NCBI GenBank assembly: GCA_910585715.1
Contig: CAJUEX010000010.1
Coordinates: 1 to 49,529 of the forward strand
Direction of reading: 5' to 3'
Source: an uncultured Lachnospiraceae bacterium
GTDB lineage: Bacteria > Bacillota > Clostridia > Lachnospirales > Lachnospiraceae
DNA length: 49,529 bases
Shown here: positions 16,907-25,396 of the stretch, piece after piece
How positions within the stretch are numbered: the stretch's first letter is position 1
Layout of the letters: each line of letters opens with the position of its first letter
The notes under the pieces: generated by a model
Database searches by the model: none
The model's input: the letters and a program-made list of their open reading frames with translations, nothing else
Told to the model about the DNA's origin: nothing
Made by a program: the position numbers and the translations under genes

Positions 16907-17626
16907 TTACATGCCAAAAATATCCTTGCTTTCCTGCAAATCAACCAGTGCCTTGAAAATAAAAAAATCATCCGGAGTGGTAATCTTAATATTGGTAGGT
17001 TCACAGGGCACTAAATGCAGAGGTTTGCCAAGCTCTGTCATAAGAGAGCAGGTATCGATGGTAATGGCAGGGTCCATATGCTCTCCCTTTTTGTGGGCGT
17101 CATAAACATCCTGAAACCAGAAGCCCTGAGGCGCCTTTGCTATACAGAGAGTGTTGCGGACAATAGTTTCTTTAGTAGTTACCTTGTCCTTACTGATGAT
17201 TCCGGTTTCTGTAAAGGGCACATAAGAAACTGCCGAGCCGAATTCCTTTACGCTTTCCAGCGTATCTGTAATGAGCTTTTCCGTAATAAGAGGTCTTACC
17301 GCATCATGAAGGATGACAATATCATCGTTTTTGCAGAAATCCGCCAGATAATTTAATGCATTCATCTTGGATTCCTGAGTGTCTTTTCCGCCGGTGACTA
17401 TTTTTTTAACCTTCTTTATATTGAATTTATCCAGCATCTGCTGTAAATAATCTTCCCATCCTTTAATGCACGGCACGATTACCATATCAATATCCGGATG
17501 ATTTTCAAAAATCTCCAGGGTAAAGATAATAATAGGCTTTCCATATAGTGCCAGAAACTGCTTTGGCTTTGCAGACAACTTCATTCTCTGGCCGGAGCCT
17601 CCTGCAAATACAATTGCTACATTCAT
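16907..17626 (-). CDS. TarI/IspD-family cytidylyltransferase (ribitol-5-phosphate-type)
   Basis: This 239-residue nucleotidyltransferase has the IspD/TarI pattern: FAGGSGQRMKLSAKPKQFL at the N-terminus, VTGGKDTQESKMNAL, ILHDAVRPLI, and the C-terminal TNIKITTPDDFFIFKAL. TarI enzymes make CDP-ribitol from CTP and ribitol 5-phosphate for teichoic acid synthesis. IspD makes an isoprenoid precursor. The presence of KLSAKPKQF and its setting among TagB/F-type genes favour TarI or a relative using another polyol or sugar phosphate. No TarJ partner is visible. Confidence 0.83.
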   Translation of the reverse strand: MNVAIVFAGGSGQRMKLSAKPKQFLALYGKPIIIFTLEIFENHPDIDMVIVPCIKGWEDYLQQMLDKFNIKKVKKIVTGGKDTQESKMNALNYLADFCKNDDIVILHDAVRPLITEKLITDTLESVKEFGSAVSYVPFTETGIISKDKVTTKETIVRNTLCIAKAPQGFWFQDVYDAHKKGEHMDPAITIDTCSLMTELGKPLHLVPCEPTNIKITTPDDFFIFKALVDLQESKDIFGM

Positions 17627-17683
17627 CCTCTTACACTTCCTTCCTCTGTTTATTACGGCATGGTCCTTGACTTTGTGATTGTA

Positions 17684-18850
17684 TCATGAACATACTTTCT
17701 TGTAAATATAAGCTGCCACTTTTTCACAGGCCTCTCCCGCTTCCACATTCCCCAGCAGCCTTTTATGGGCTTCTATTTTATCCATTGCCTCCTGCCTGTT
17801 ATAATGCTCTATGATTTGGCAAAGCTGGCCGTTGGATGCGGCATATGCAAAGGGCCAGTCCTCTACACTTGTATAGAATCTGTCCTCTTCCTGCAGCTCC
17901 TTCAGGTCAGGAATATAGAGAAAACCCGGCCTCTGCAAAAACATATAATCCCACATCACTGAAGAAAAATCTGTAAGCAATGCATCTGCACACAAAAGGA
18001 TTTCCTGCATGTCTTCATAATCCGTTACGCGGATGCACTGCTCCATTTCAACGGTGAGCATTTTGGGATGTCCCCGAAACAATAGAATCCACTCCCCGGA
18101 AAATCTTTTTTCCAGACTTTTTAATACGGCGGGAATATCCAGTGAATTTTGAAAATATCCATGGTTGGTTTCTCCCCGGAACGTGGGCGCATACAGCAGG
18201 ATTTTTTTCCGCCAAAGCTCTTTTGGAACTCCCAGCTTTCTTAAAAGTGCCTCCTTCTCCTTGTCCGGTTCTCCCGCCCCGCTTTTCCCTCTTTTCAGAA
18301 ATTCTCCAATCAGGCGGTCATTTCTTGGCATACCTGTTTCCAGAAACCTTTCTTCGGGCACCTTTGTGGATTTGGACATACATTCCGTAAACATTTCGGA
18401 GCTGGAAAGATGACAATCCGTCTGTTCTGCAAAAATCTCATAAATCTTCCGGTCAACATCGCTTACCGCCACGTCAAAATGAACCTTTTTATAGGCTCCC
18501 CCTCCGTGCCATGTGTTGATGAAGCACTGTCCCTTTCTTTTGGGCAGATAGCTTCCAAGCGCATTATTTCCTACAATCACCCGTGCCGTCAGCATATAAT
18601 AGAAAAATGCCATGCTTTTATTTTTCACCTGCACAGCCTGTCCTTCCAGCTCCGGATGCTTTTTGTTCAGCACCCACACATATTGAAGCTCTTCTCCATA
18701 TTTTTCTCTCAATGCGAGGAAAACATACTTTGGATTGCAGGCATAGGACTTCCCGTAATTGCAGACAAATACAATTCTGTTATTTACAATGGGAAGGAGC
18801 CGGAAAACAGACAAAAGCAGTCTGATACATTTTATCTTAAATAGTCTCAT
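17684..18850 (-). CDS. CDP-glycerol glycerophosphotransferase-family protein (TagB/TarF-like)
   Basis: A 388-residue short-form member of the Glyphos_transf family. Signatures are TWHGGGAYKK, LETGMPRNDRLI, LLYAPTFRGE, LFRGHPKM and LTDFSSVMWDYMFLQRPGFLY. It is a close paralogue of the gene at 6142-7395, but keeps the usual GHPK motif. Its start overlaps the stop of the upstream GT4 gene by 4 nt (ATGA), so the two are coupled. In length it resembles primases such as TagB/TarF more than long TagF polymerases. Confidence 0.86.
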   Translation of the reverse strand: MRLFKIKCIRLLLSVFRLLPIVNNRIVFVCNYGKSYACNPKYVFLALREKYGEELQYVWVLNKKHPELEGQAVQVKNKSMAFFYYMLTARVIVGNNALGSYLPKRKGQCFINTWHGGGAYKKVHFDVAVSDVDRKIYEIFAEQTDCHLSSSEMFTECMSKSTKVPEERFLETGMPRNDRLIGEFLKRGKSGAGEPDKEKEALLRKLGVPKELWRKKILLYAPTFRGETNHGYFQNSLDIPAVLKSLEKRFSGEWILLFRGHPKMLTVEMEQCIRVTDYEDMQEILLCADALLTDFSSVMWDYMFLQRPGFLYIPDLKELQEEDRFYTSVEDWPFAYAASNGQLCQIIEHYNRQEAMDKIEAHKRLLGNVEAGEACEKVAAYIYKKVCS

Positions 18851-19986
18851 TCTTTTTCCTCATCCAGCCTTTTGGCAAAGTCTGTATATTCCTTCTCCAC
18901 ATCTTTTGCAATTTTCCGGATATCAAACCCGCGGCTGATTGCCAGCTTGTACTGTTCTGCCCTGTCAATTTTCTCCTGCCTGTCATAAAGCTTTAAAATA
19001 ACGTCTGCCCACTCTCCCGGGCTTTTCTTCAGGGAGATGGGATAATAAAAGTCGCTTATTTTTGTAATAGGCGAAATCTTTCCTTCTGTGCAAAAACAGG
19101 GGAGCCCTGACGCCTGCGCCTCCACCAGAACGATGCCAAACCCCTCAAACAAGGAAGGAAGCACGAACACATCCATTACCATCATCAGTTCATTGACATC
19201 CTCTCTTGACCCCAGAAAAAGAACCTTTTCCAAAAGCCCTTTCTTCCTTACCTTTTCAAGCATTTTCTCCTTATCCGGTCCTTTTCCGATAAGAAGCAGT
19301 GCGGAGTCTTCCTTTTTCTTTTGCAGCTCATCAAAAATATCTATTAAAAAGCTCTGGTTCTTCTGCTCCGTAAACCTTCCCACATGGCCTAAGACCAGCT
19401 TCCCGGAAAGGTATGCCAGTTCTCTGAGCTCCCGGCGCTTCTCTTCACGAAATTGGTATTTTTCCGCCTCAATGCCATTTAATATAATCTTTACTTCTTT
19501 ATGCTCCTTTATTGCCTTTGGGAAGAAGTATCTGCATGCTTCCATGCTGCAGCCCCAGAACTCATCCGTATACTTTTGAGCCAGCAGGGCGGTAAAATAG
19601 GAAACCCTTCCTTTTATGGAATGCTCCACCCCGTTATTATGGGCATGAGTGATACAGTATCTGTTTCCGTATCTTTTGGCAATTTTATGGTACAAAAATG
19701 CCACTGACTGAAGGTGTCCGTGAATCACCTTATATTCCGGATGGTTTTTAAAAAAATCATTTAAAGCTTTCTGATAAACAAACAAATTTTTAAAGGTAGT
19801 CTTTGGCATCACATAAATCCTGCCTCCAAGCTGCCGGATTTCTTCATCATATTCTCCCGGCTCCTCATAATGCACCAGAAAATCAAACTGCACCCTGCTT
19901 CTGTCTATATTCCGGTACAAATTCATAATCAATGTTTCCATGCCGCCATAGTGCATTTTTCCGACTACCTGCAATACTCTGACCAT
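18847..19986 (-). CDS. GT4 glycosyltransferase
   Basis: A 379-residue GT-B enzyme. The N-terminal LQVVGKMHYGGMETLIMNLYRNID is typical of the EpsF-like GT4 group. The C-terminal donor domain shows GHVGRFTEQKNQSFLI, LLIGKGPDKEKM, FLGSREDVNELM and PSLFEGFGIVLVEAQASGLP with the EGFGxxxxE donor motif. It should add a sugar to the growing lipid-linked repeat or linkage unit at the cytoplasmic face. It sits 5 bp after the GT2 gene in the same operon. Confidence 0.88.
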   Translation of the reverse strand: MVRVLQVVGKMHYGGMETLIMNLYRNIDRSRVQFDFLVHYEEPGEYDEEIRQLGGRIYVMPKTTFKNLFVYQKALNDFFKNHPEYKVIHGHLQSVAFLYHKIAKRYGNRYCITHAHNNGVEHSIKGRVSYFTALLAQKYTDEFWGCSMEACRYFFPKAIKEHKEVKIILNGIEAEKYQFREEKRRELRELAYLSGKLVLGHVGRFTEQKNQSFLIDIFDELQKKKEDSALLLIGKGPDKEKMLEKVRKKGLLEKVLFLGSREDVNELMMVMDVFVLPSLFEGFGIVLVEAQASGLPCFCTEGKISPITKISDFYYPISLKKSPGEWADVILKLYDRQEKIDRAEQYKLAISRGFDIRKIAKDVEKEYTDFAKRLDEEKE

Positions 19987-19991
19987 ATCCC

Positions 19992-20816
19992 TTACCTTCT
20001 TAAAATATACTTATAAAAACCCCTGCGCAGCTTATTGGGGACGATTCCGAATAAGACCTGCCCGCACACCGATACGAAAAAATCCATGGCGCCTGAAAAT
20101 CCCGTTTTCCAAAGCTTCCACCGGAAAATGACACCCTGCCTTACATATCGTATACCGCCCCGCCTTAAATACATGTTCTCTCCCGCACGCATATATAAAA
20201 GCGGTTCCTTCATATTATATCCCTTTGCTCCCTGCATAAGCGCCCTGACCCACAGGTCATAATCTTCAAACCAGAGCACTTCCCTGTACATTCCGGCTTT
20301 TTCAATAATGTGCTTTTTAAACATCACACAAGGATGATTAAAGGGATTTCTTCTTTTGGCATATTTTAAAATTTCATCCTGCATTTCCGGCAGCCTCTTT
20401 ACCGCCTGAACATGATGAATATCTTCTCCGAATTCCAGAATGGTTCCGCTTACGATATCCGCCTCCTGCTCCCTCATTGCTTGTAGCTGCCGTTCACATC
20501 TTTTCGGCACTGAAATATCATCGCTGTCCATTCTTGCGATATAATCAAATTTTGCTACCTTCAATCCGGCATTCAATGCCGATCCCAGCCCTTTATTTTC
20601 CGTCAGGGAAACAAGGGTAAATTCCATGCCCGGCTTCTTTTTCATCCTCTTTTCATAGTGCCCGATGACTTCTTCCAGCTCACCGGTCAGGGGGCCGTCC
20701 TTTACGAGTATAAACTGGCCTGGTAATATAGTCTGCCGTAATATGCTTTCTATACTCTGTTTTAAAAAGTCCGGATTTTCTTTTTCATATACAGACATCA
20801 AAACCGCATATTCCAT
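19992..20816 (-). CDS. GT2 glycosyltransferase
   Basis: This 274-residue GT-A enzyme begins MEYAVLMSVYEKENPDFLKQ. It has LVKDGPLTGELE, NKGLGSALNAGL, ARMDSDDISVPKR (the DXD site), and the LWFEDYDLWVRAL acceptor block. The pattern is that of EpsE/WcaA-type enzymes. It begins 1 bp after the stop of the initiating sugar-phosphate transferase, so it may add the second sugar, though this is inferred from gene order only. Confidence 0.88.
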   Translation of the reverse strand: MEYAVLMSVYEKENPDFLKQSIESILRQTILPGQFILVKDGPLTGELEEVIGHYEKRMKKKPGMEFTLVSLTENKGLGSALNAGLKVAKFDYIARMDSDDISVPKRCERQLQAMREQEADIVSGTILEFGEDIHHVQAVKRLPEMQDEILKYAKRRNPFNHPCVMFKKHIIEKAGMYREVLWFEDYDLWVRALMQGAKGYNMKEPLLYMRAGENMYLRRGGIRYVRQGVIFRWKLWKTGFSGAMDFFVSVCGQVLFGIVPNKLRRGFYKYILRR

Positions 20817-20817
20817 C

Positions 20818-22194
20818 CTACTTTTCCTTGCCTTCCCTGACTCCCTCCGTACTTTCCGGCACGAATATGATTTTAATGGTCTGAATCATCAGCCTGATAT
20901 CCATTCTGATAGAGAAATGCTCCACATAATAAACATCCAGCTTCAACTTATCATAAGGGCTTGTATTGTATTTGCCGAAAATCTGGGCATAGCCTGTAAG
21001 CCCTGCCTTTACTTTTGTGCGATATTCAAACTCAGGAATTTCCTGAATATATTTCTTAATGATTTCCGGTCTTTCCGGCCTTGGCCCAACAAAGGACATG
21101 TCCCCCTTTATAATATTGAAAAGCTGGGGCAGCTCGTCTATTCTGGTGGCGCGGATAAACTTTCCAATGGGGGTAATCCTGCTGTCCTTTTGAGACGCAA
21201 GCCTTGCCACCCCGTCCTTTTCCGCATCCTCCACCATACTCCTGAACTTATAAATAGAAAACTCCTTCATCCCTATGGTGCACCTTGTCTGCTTATAAAA
21301 CACCCTTCCGCCATCATAAAGCTTAATGGCAATTGCCGTCAACAGCATAATGGGAGAAGTCAGTATCAGAAGCAGTATGGAAAGCGCCACATCCATGCAG
21401 CGTTTCACAAATCTCTCTTCAAAGGTCATGGGATTGCTTCTTGTAAGAAGCAGAGGCGAATCAAAGAAATGCATCTGCTCAGAGCCGTTTAAAATAATGT
21501 CCGAAATCTTAGGCATTACATATATGCGTATTCCTTTTCCATAGGCATACTTTAAAAATTCATTACGCATGATGGTAGGCAGGTCCCAGAGCATGACTGT
21601 ATTATAATGGGTCATCTTCTCCTTGATGGCCTGACAGAGCTTTGGGTCCCCTTTCACTTTTTCCGCGTTGATTTTAATGGATTCACAGATAGTAAACTTG
21701 TCCTTCCTGCCTTCTAACTTTGGCAGGAACTCTTTTACGGAATCCTTTCCAAACAGCAACAGAACCTGATGGGGCGGAAATGTCTGCCGATAGCCCTTTG
21801 TAATCACTACCACCCACACAATATTGAACAGATTCTGCACAGCCATTGCCTGAAGAAGCCGTACCGGGCTGGGGAATCCGTAAGCCAGCAGACATAATTC
21901 CAGATAGAACACAAGGTTTGCACATATATTGGACACAAGCTGGGAGAAAACCAGGTCGCCGATTTTTAAGTAGCCGATTTTTAAACTACCGTTGCTTTTA
22001 TTGAAAAGATACATTACCACCCAGTAAATGGCCATAACGAAATAGTGCCCACGGAACACAAAAATCTTCCGTATGACACTTGTATGGTTGTAATAACCCT
22101 GCCAGACAAAAAACACGATAATCGTCTGTATGGTAATACCTAAAAAAACAGTAGCAAGGGTATATAATCTTTTTCTTGTATCATCATTTTTCAT
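20818..22194 (-). CDS. Undecaprenyl-phosphate sugar phosphotransferase (WbaP/WcaJ/EpsL-like)
   Basis: A 458-residue polyprenyl sugar-phosphate transferase. It has four N-terminal membrane helices (about 1-120), a CoA-binding-like domain, another membrane segment (about 265-290), and the C-terminal catalytic domain. Catalytic signatures are KRCMDVALSIL, YKFRSMVEDAE, GKFIRATRIDELPQLFN, GDMSFVGPRPERPE and KAGLTGYAQIFG. It starts glycan assembly by moving a sugar 1-phosphate from a nucleotide sugar to undecaprenyl phosphate. It is the first gene of the long minus-strand operon, right behind a strong promoter, and takes the place of TagO here. The sugar is not predictable from sequence. Confidence 0.92.
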   Translation of the reverse strand: MKNDDTRKRLYTLATVFLGITIQTIIVFFVWQGYYNHTSVIRKIFVFRGHYFVMAIYWVVMYLFNKSNGSLKIGYLKIGDLVFSQLVSNICANLVFYLELCLLAYGFPSPVRLLQAMAVQNLFNIVWVVVITKGYRQTFPPHQVLLLFGKDSVKEFLPKLEGRKDKFTICESIKINAEKVKGDPKLCQAIKEKMTHYNTVMLWDLPTIMRNEFLKYAYGKGIRIYVMPKISDIILNGSEQMHFFDSPLLLTRSNPMTFEERFVKRCMDVALSILLLILTSPIMLLTAIAIKLYDGGRVFYKQTRCTIGMKEFSIYKFRSMVEDAEKDGVARLASQKDSRITPIGKFIRATRIDELPQLFNIIKGDMSFVGPRPERPEIIKKYIQEIPEFEYRTKVKAGLTGYAQIFGKYNTSPYDKLKLDVYYVEHFSIRMDIRLMIQTIKIIFVPESTEGVREGKEK

Positions 22195-22236
22195 GTTTAT
22201 TTCACATCTTTACTAAACGTTTGCTAATACATGGCT

Positions 22237-22265
22237 ATTTTAGCATACTTTTATTTTACCCGCAA
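22237..22265 (-). promoter_or_regulatory. Promoter of the glycan operon
   Basis: On the minus strand, TTGCGG (22265-22260), a 17-bp spacer and TAAAAT (22242-22237). The ATG at 22194 is about 35 nt beyond the expected start. It would drive the genes from 22194 down to 11042. Confidence 0.65.
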
Positions 22266-22407
22266 GAAAGAAAAAAAGCCGTAATGGTGACTTTTTTCTT
22301 TTGGTCTGTGACAGCTTTTGGCATTTATGCCTTTTCCTATTAATAATATAGGAGAAATTAACAGACTTATTATTATTTTGTTTATATTCTTACAAGGAGG
22401 AGACGTT

Positions 22408-23001
22408 ATGAGCGAAACACAAACACTGAAAATCAGACATCTGGTGCAGGACGTGCCCATCGGCACTATTTTAATTTATCCCGGCTCTACGGACAACGGC
22501 ACTGATGAAGGCAGGCTGAACCGGGCTGCGCTGTCGGCACAGGGGTATTTAATCTGCGACGGGGCCGAAGTGGCAGTAAAGGATTATGGGACACTTTACG
22601 AGCTTATCAAAAATTACTATGGGAATCCTTCCAATAACACTCTATTCCGGCTCCCTGATTTAAGGGGCGTATTCTTGCGGGGCACTGACTACGGAAGAGG
22701 GCTTGACCCTGACAGAAATAACCGAAGCTTCGGAGGTTATACCGGCGCAGCAGGCAATCAGGTGGGCAGCATGCAGGAGGACCAGCTAAAACGTCACAGG
22801 CACTTTGTAGGCTCCCTTCATAGAAGAAGCTTCTGCGGGAGCAACGATAGAGATAAGCCTATTAAAGACTGCGATGGAAGTGATTACTATACAAGAGATA
22901 CCGGCGGCAATGAAACAAGGCCGGTGAACTTAAATGTAAACTATATTATAAAGGCTTCCTATGTGGTTACGGAACAGGAAATTACTGTTATCCTTGACTA
23001 A
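22408..23001 (+). CDS. Phage tail-collar domain protein (orphan)
   Basis: This 197-residue protein has the tail-collar fold signature: VPIGTILIYPG near the N-terminus, then QGYLICDGAEV, YGTLYELIKNYYG, and FRLPDLRGVFLRGTDYG. It ends with a histidine-containing block (KRHRHFVG) and a VNYIIKAS strand. Collar domains occur in phage tail fibres and contractile injection systems, and in MdpB-like secreted proteins. No other structural phage gene is nearby. The ATG at 22408 follows AAGGAGGAGA by 5 nt. It diverges from the glycan operon. It could be a domesticated fibre tip or an effector-like relic. Confidence 0.8.
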   Translation: MSETQTLKIRHLVQDVPIGTILIYPGSTDNGTDEGRLNRAALSAQGYLICDGAEVAVKDYGTLYELIKNYYGNPSNNTLFRLPDLRGVFLRGTDYGRGLDPDRNNRSFGGYTGAAGNQVGSMQEDQLKRHRHFVGSLHRRSFCGSNDRDKPIKDCDGSDYYTRDTGGNETRPVNLNVNYIIKASYVVTEQEITVILD

Positions 23002-23690
23002 CCTTTGCTCCTTTGAGATTTTCCCAAAGCATGTATAAACCTTTAAACTGGTAAAAAATAATGAGGCGCCTTGCAAAAGTCAGACAGGACATTGAACTGT
23101 TATGAACTTCTGGAGGCGCCTCACAAAGATTACTCAGTTTGAAGGTTTATCTATAAAAACATACTGTTTTATGTTGATGCAAATTTTATAACATCACGAA
23201 AAATCCGAAAATACTTAAAATCTAAAAACTGACAGAAGAATTTCAATTAGCACAAATACCTCTAAAATTAACTTCAATATTTTTGCCACCTACTTTGCCT
23301 TATATGCGTACACACCAGTAAAAATAAATAAAAGTGCAATCCTTTCTTGTGTATTATACGTATATCTTTTATAATGTTTCTTATACTTCCGTAGCCGATA
23401 ACTGGATTCTGATTTTATTCGTAATCCACAAACTACCTCTCCCCGCAATTGATTTTTGCAACAAATAAACTACAAACATTAAAGCTTACTATGCTTACAA
23501 TATTCAGGGAACAGAAAGAAGGAGACCACAAGATAGGACGCTCTGCTATTCCTTTAGAATAGACGCATATGTGCAGGCATTGAAAAAAACTTTCATCACA
23601 AGCAGGAAGGGAAATGAATTCTGCAACCCGCAATGCAGGGAGCAGTTTAACATCTATAAATCAAGATAGAAAAAAAGAGGAACAACAAAG
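23002..23690. other. 689-bp gene-free AT-rich stretch with a MITE-like palindrome
   Basis: Apart from the palindrome at 23035-23150, no gene, clear promoter or RNA gene is seen. The composition is strongly AT-rich. The 23691 gene has a GAGGAACAACAAAG leader that starts just before its ATG. Confidence 0.55.
23035..23150. repeat. 116-bp imperfect palindrome (MITE-like)
   Basis: The outer arms ATAAACCTTTAAACTG (23035-23050) and CAGTTTGAAGGTTTAT (23135-23150) pair at 15 of 16 positions. An inner perfect stem joins GAGGCGCC (23063-23070) to GGCGCCTC (23115-23122). It is unrelated in sequence to the GTAACAG elements and lies just after the tail-collar gene. It could be a small mobile palindrome or a bidirectional terminator with an unusually long stem. 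Confidence 0.7.
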
Positions 23691-24209
23691 ATGATTGAAA
23701 ACCGGAATGTAAATATCATAACCGATGCCGACGGTAAAAAACTTGTTCTAATCAACAATATCCTTTTTAAAGGGAAACGGCAGATTGACTGGAATAATGT
23801 AAAGCAATATCTTGAAGGATATGTGGGGGATTATTACGAAATTACTGAAAATGCAGAACGTATTTTTATTGGAAGCGAACTGCCTGAAGAATACACTGAA
23901 TCAGAGAGCCGAAAAAGCCTTATGGGTGCAAATGCAAAAGCTAAGGCAAATGCCGCCACTGCAATACCGGAGCTGATTCGGATAGCATCTAATCCGGCTT
24001 TTAAGGAAAACTTCAAGGAAAAACACAATAAAAAGGCTAAATACGGTTGGTATAAATATGATGTCCTTTTTGGTCTCCCAGTCTATGAAGAAAATGTACT
24101 CGTCAGATACAACATTTTCCATGCCAAACTTCTAGTCAACCATGCCGAAAATGGCAGGAAATATCTGTACGACATTCTGGCAATAAAAAAAGAAACGAGC
24201 AGGCCGTAA
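23691..24209 (+). CDS. Small protein resembling phage/toxin BECR-fold nuclease domains
   Basis: A 172-residue soluble protein. The N-terminal part (NVNIITDADGKKLVLINNILFKGKRQ with WNNVKQYLEGYVG) is followed by an alanine-rich NAKAKANAATAIPELI segment. The C-terminal block has KAKYGWYKYDVLF, VRYNIFHAKLLVNH and KYLYDILAIKKETS. From memory, this closing pattern is common in clostridial phage MuF and polymorphic-toxin C-terminal domains grouped with the barnase-EndoU-colicin-RelE (BECR) nucleases. No immunity gene is apparent next to it. The reading frame is good and a purine-rich GAGGAAC precedes the ATG. The nuclease assignment is tentative. Confidence 0.5.
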   Translation: MIENRNVNIITDADGKKLVLINNILFKGKRQIDWNNVKQYLEGYVGDYYEITENAERIFIGSELPEEYTESESRKSLMGANAKAKANAATAIPELIRIASNPAFKENFKEKHNKKAKYGWYKYDVLFGLPVYEENVLVRYNIFHAKLLVNHAENGRKYLYDILAIKKETSRP

Positions 24210-24484
24210 CAAGATGTACGGTGAAAACCCATTTCTTATTACTGATAATACGCCTTTTCTTCTGTCCTGTCAAGCTTTGTTTTTATTTGTTTTTGTTTTT
24301 ACAAATAAAAAATTATCATCTACTTTCTTTATCACTCCATCTACAATTTTTCATTTACCACAAATGAACCAGCCACATATATTGTATTTTCTGTGGATGC
24401 ACATTTCCGTTAAAATGCTGCATTTTCCAGAAATGTCGCATCTACAGTTCACGACATATTGCATTTGAATACAAGTATATATTT

Positions 24485-25384
24485 CTATATTTTTAATCTT
24501 ACCCTCTGAGAATAATTAGGTTGATCAATTATTATATCATCCATACCTAGCTTTTCTATTAAACCAAGCAAATTTGCCAGCATTTGTTTTACATCTCTTC
24601 GATACGGTTTTGGGTCCGAAATAAGTGCGTTATGTAATTTTGCACTGAGAGCACCAAAATATAAGCACCCTTCATTCTCTCTTAATGTAGTTAAAAGCCA
24701 CAGATATGCTTTGCTCCACCTTAATGTTTCTTTAAAATTTTCAATGTCACCATCATAAACTTCATCTAAAAATGAAAAATATTCCCCGTTACTTAACACA
24801 AAATCTTCCGGTAACTCATACGAAAATAATGTATCGATATGTGGATTAAACATTGTTGTTATAGAGGCATCCCAACTATGACTCTTTTTTTTGCCATCCT
24901 CATATGCTGCATCAATCTGTGTTTTTAATTCTGCTAAAATGGCATCATCTACTAAAATAGCATCGTCAAATAGTTTATTTATCTTCTCTATATCCTTTGG
25001 CTCTATATCAACCAAGGTTGCCATTTCCATATTGCCAATCCGCCCAATACTAAGCCCTGAATTAGTCGCATTTGCACTCCCAACTAAGCCTCTCTTATTA
25101 TCTACTACATACGTCTTAGCATGCAAATCAAATCGAATGCATACCTTCCATCCTGCTTTCATTCCGCATTCTACTACAGCGAAATCCGTACTCCCTTTCA
25201 GGATATCATCCATTCTAAATCTGACAAGCAATCGTTTATCTTTCACACCATGGCCTATGTAACTATCTAAATGTTCAAATGAAGATTGCTTACAATAAGC
25301 AGTTATTATCTGCACCGAAGATGATGCTTTCTCAAGTTCTTTCTTTATAGCCTCTAATATCTCATTAGAAAAAAGTATAGACAT
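24485..25384 (-). CDS. Phospholipase D-like nuclease of a defence-like cassette
   Basis: A 299-residue protein whose first ~140 residues form a single PLD half: the catalytic motif is H88-A-K90 with D95 (LHAKTYVVD) followed by GLVGSANATNSGL. One HKD motif suggests a dimeric nuclease. The remaining ~150 residues, with a LRWSKAYLWLLTTLRENEG segment, have no recognised family. It follows the GHKL gene by 12 bp and is the last of three co-directional genes. The pairing with an ATPase and a helicase points to DNA cleavage in phage defence, which is inferred. Confidence 0.8.
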   Translation of the reverse strand: MSILFSNEILEAIKKELEKASSSVQIITAYCKQSSFEHLDSYIGHGVKDKRLLVRFRMDDILKGSTDFAVVECGMKAGWKVCIRFDLHAKTYVVDNKRGLVGSANATNSGLSIGRIGNMEMATLVDIEPKDIEKINKLFDDAILVDDAILAELKTQIDAAYEDGKKKSHSWDASITTMFNPHIDTLFSYELPEDFVLSNGEYFSFLDEVYDGDIENFKETLRWSKAYLWLLTTLRENEGCLYFGALSAKLHNALISDPKPYRRDVKQMLANLLGLIEKLGMDDIIIDQPNYSQRVRLKI

Positions 25385-25396
25385 AATATCCGTCCT

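Noticed and set aside
16907..17626. Housekeeping IspD of isoprenoid synthesis
   Set aside because: The gene lies inside a teichoic-acid-like operon, and the sequence pattern and genomic setting fit TarI-type enzymes better. IspD cannot be fully excluded.
22260..22300. A/T-rich hairpin in the leader of the glycan operon as an attenuator
   Set aside because: The possible stem is almost all A-T pairs, and most of it lies upstream of the predicted promoter rather than in the transcript.
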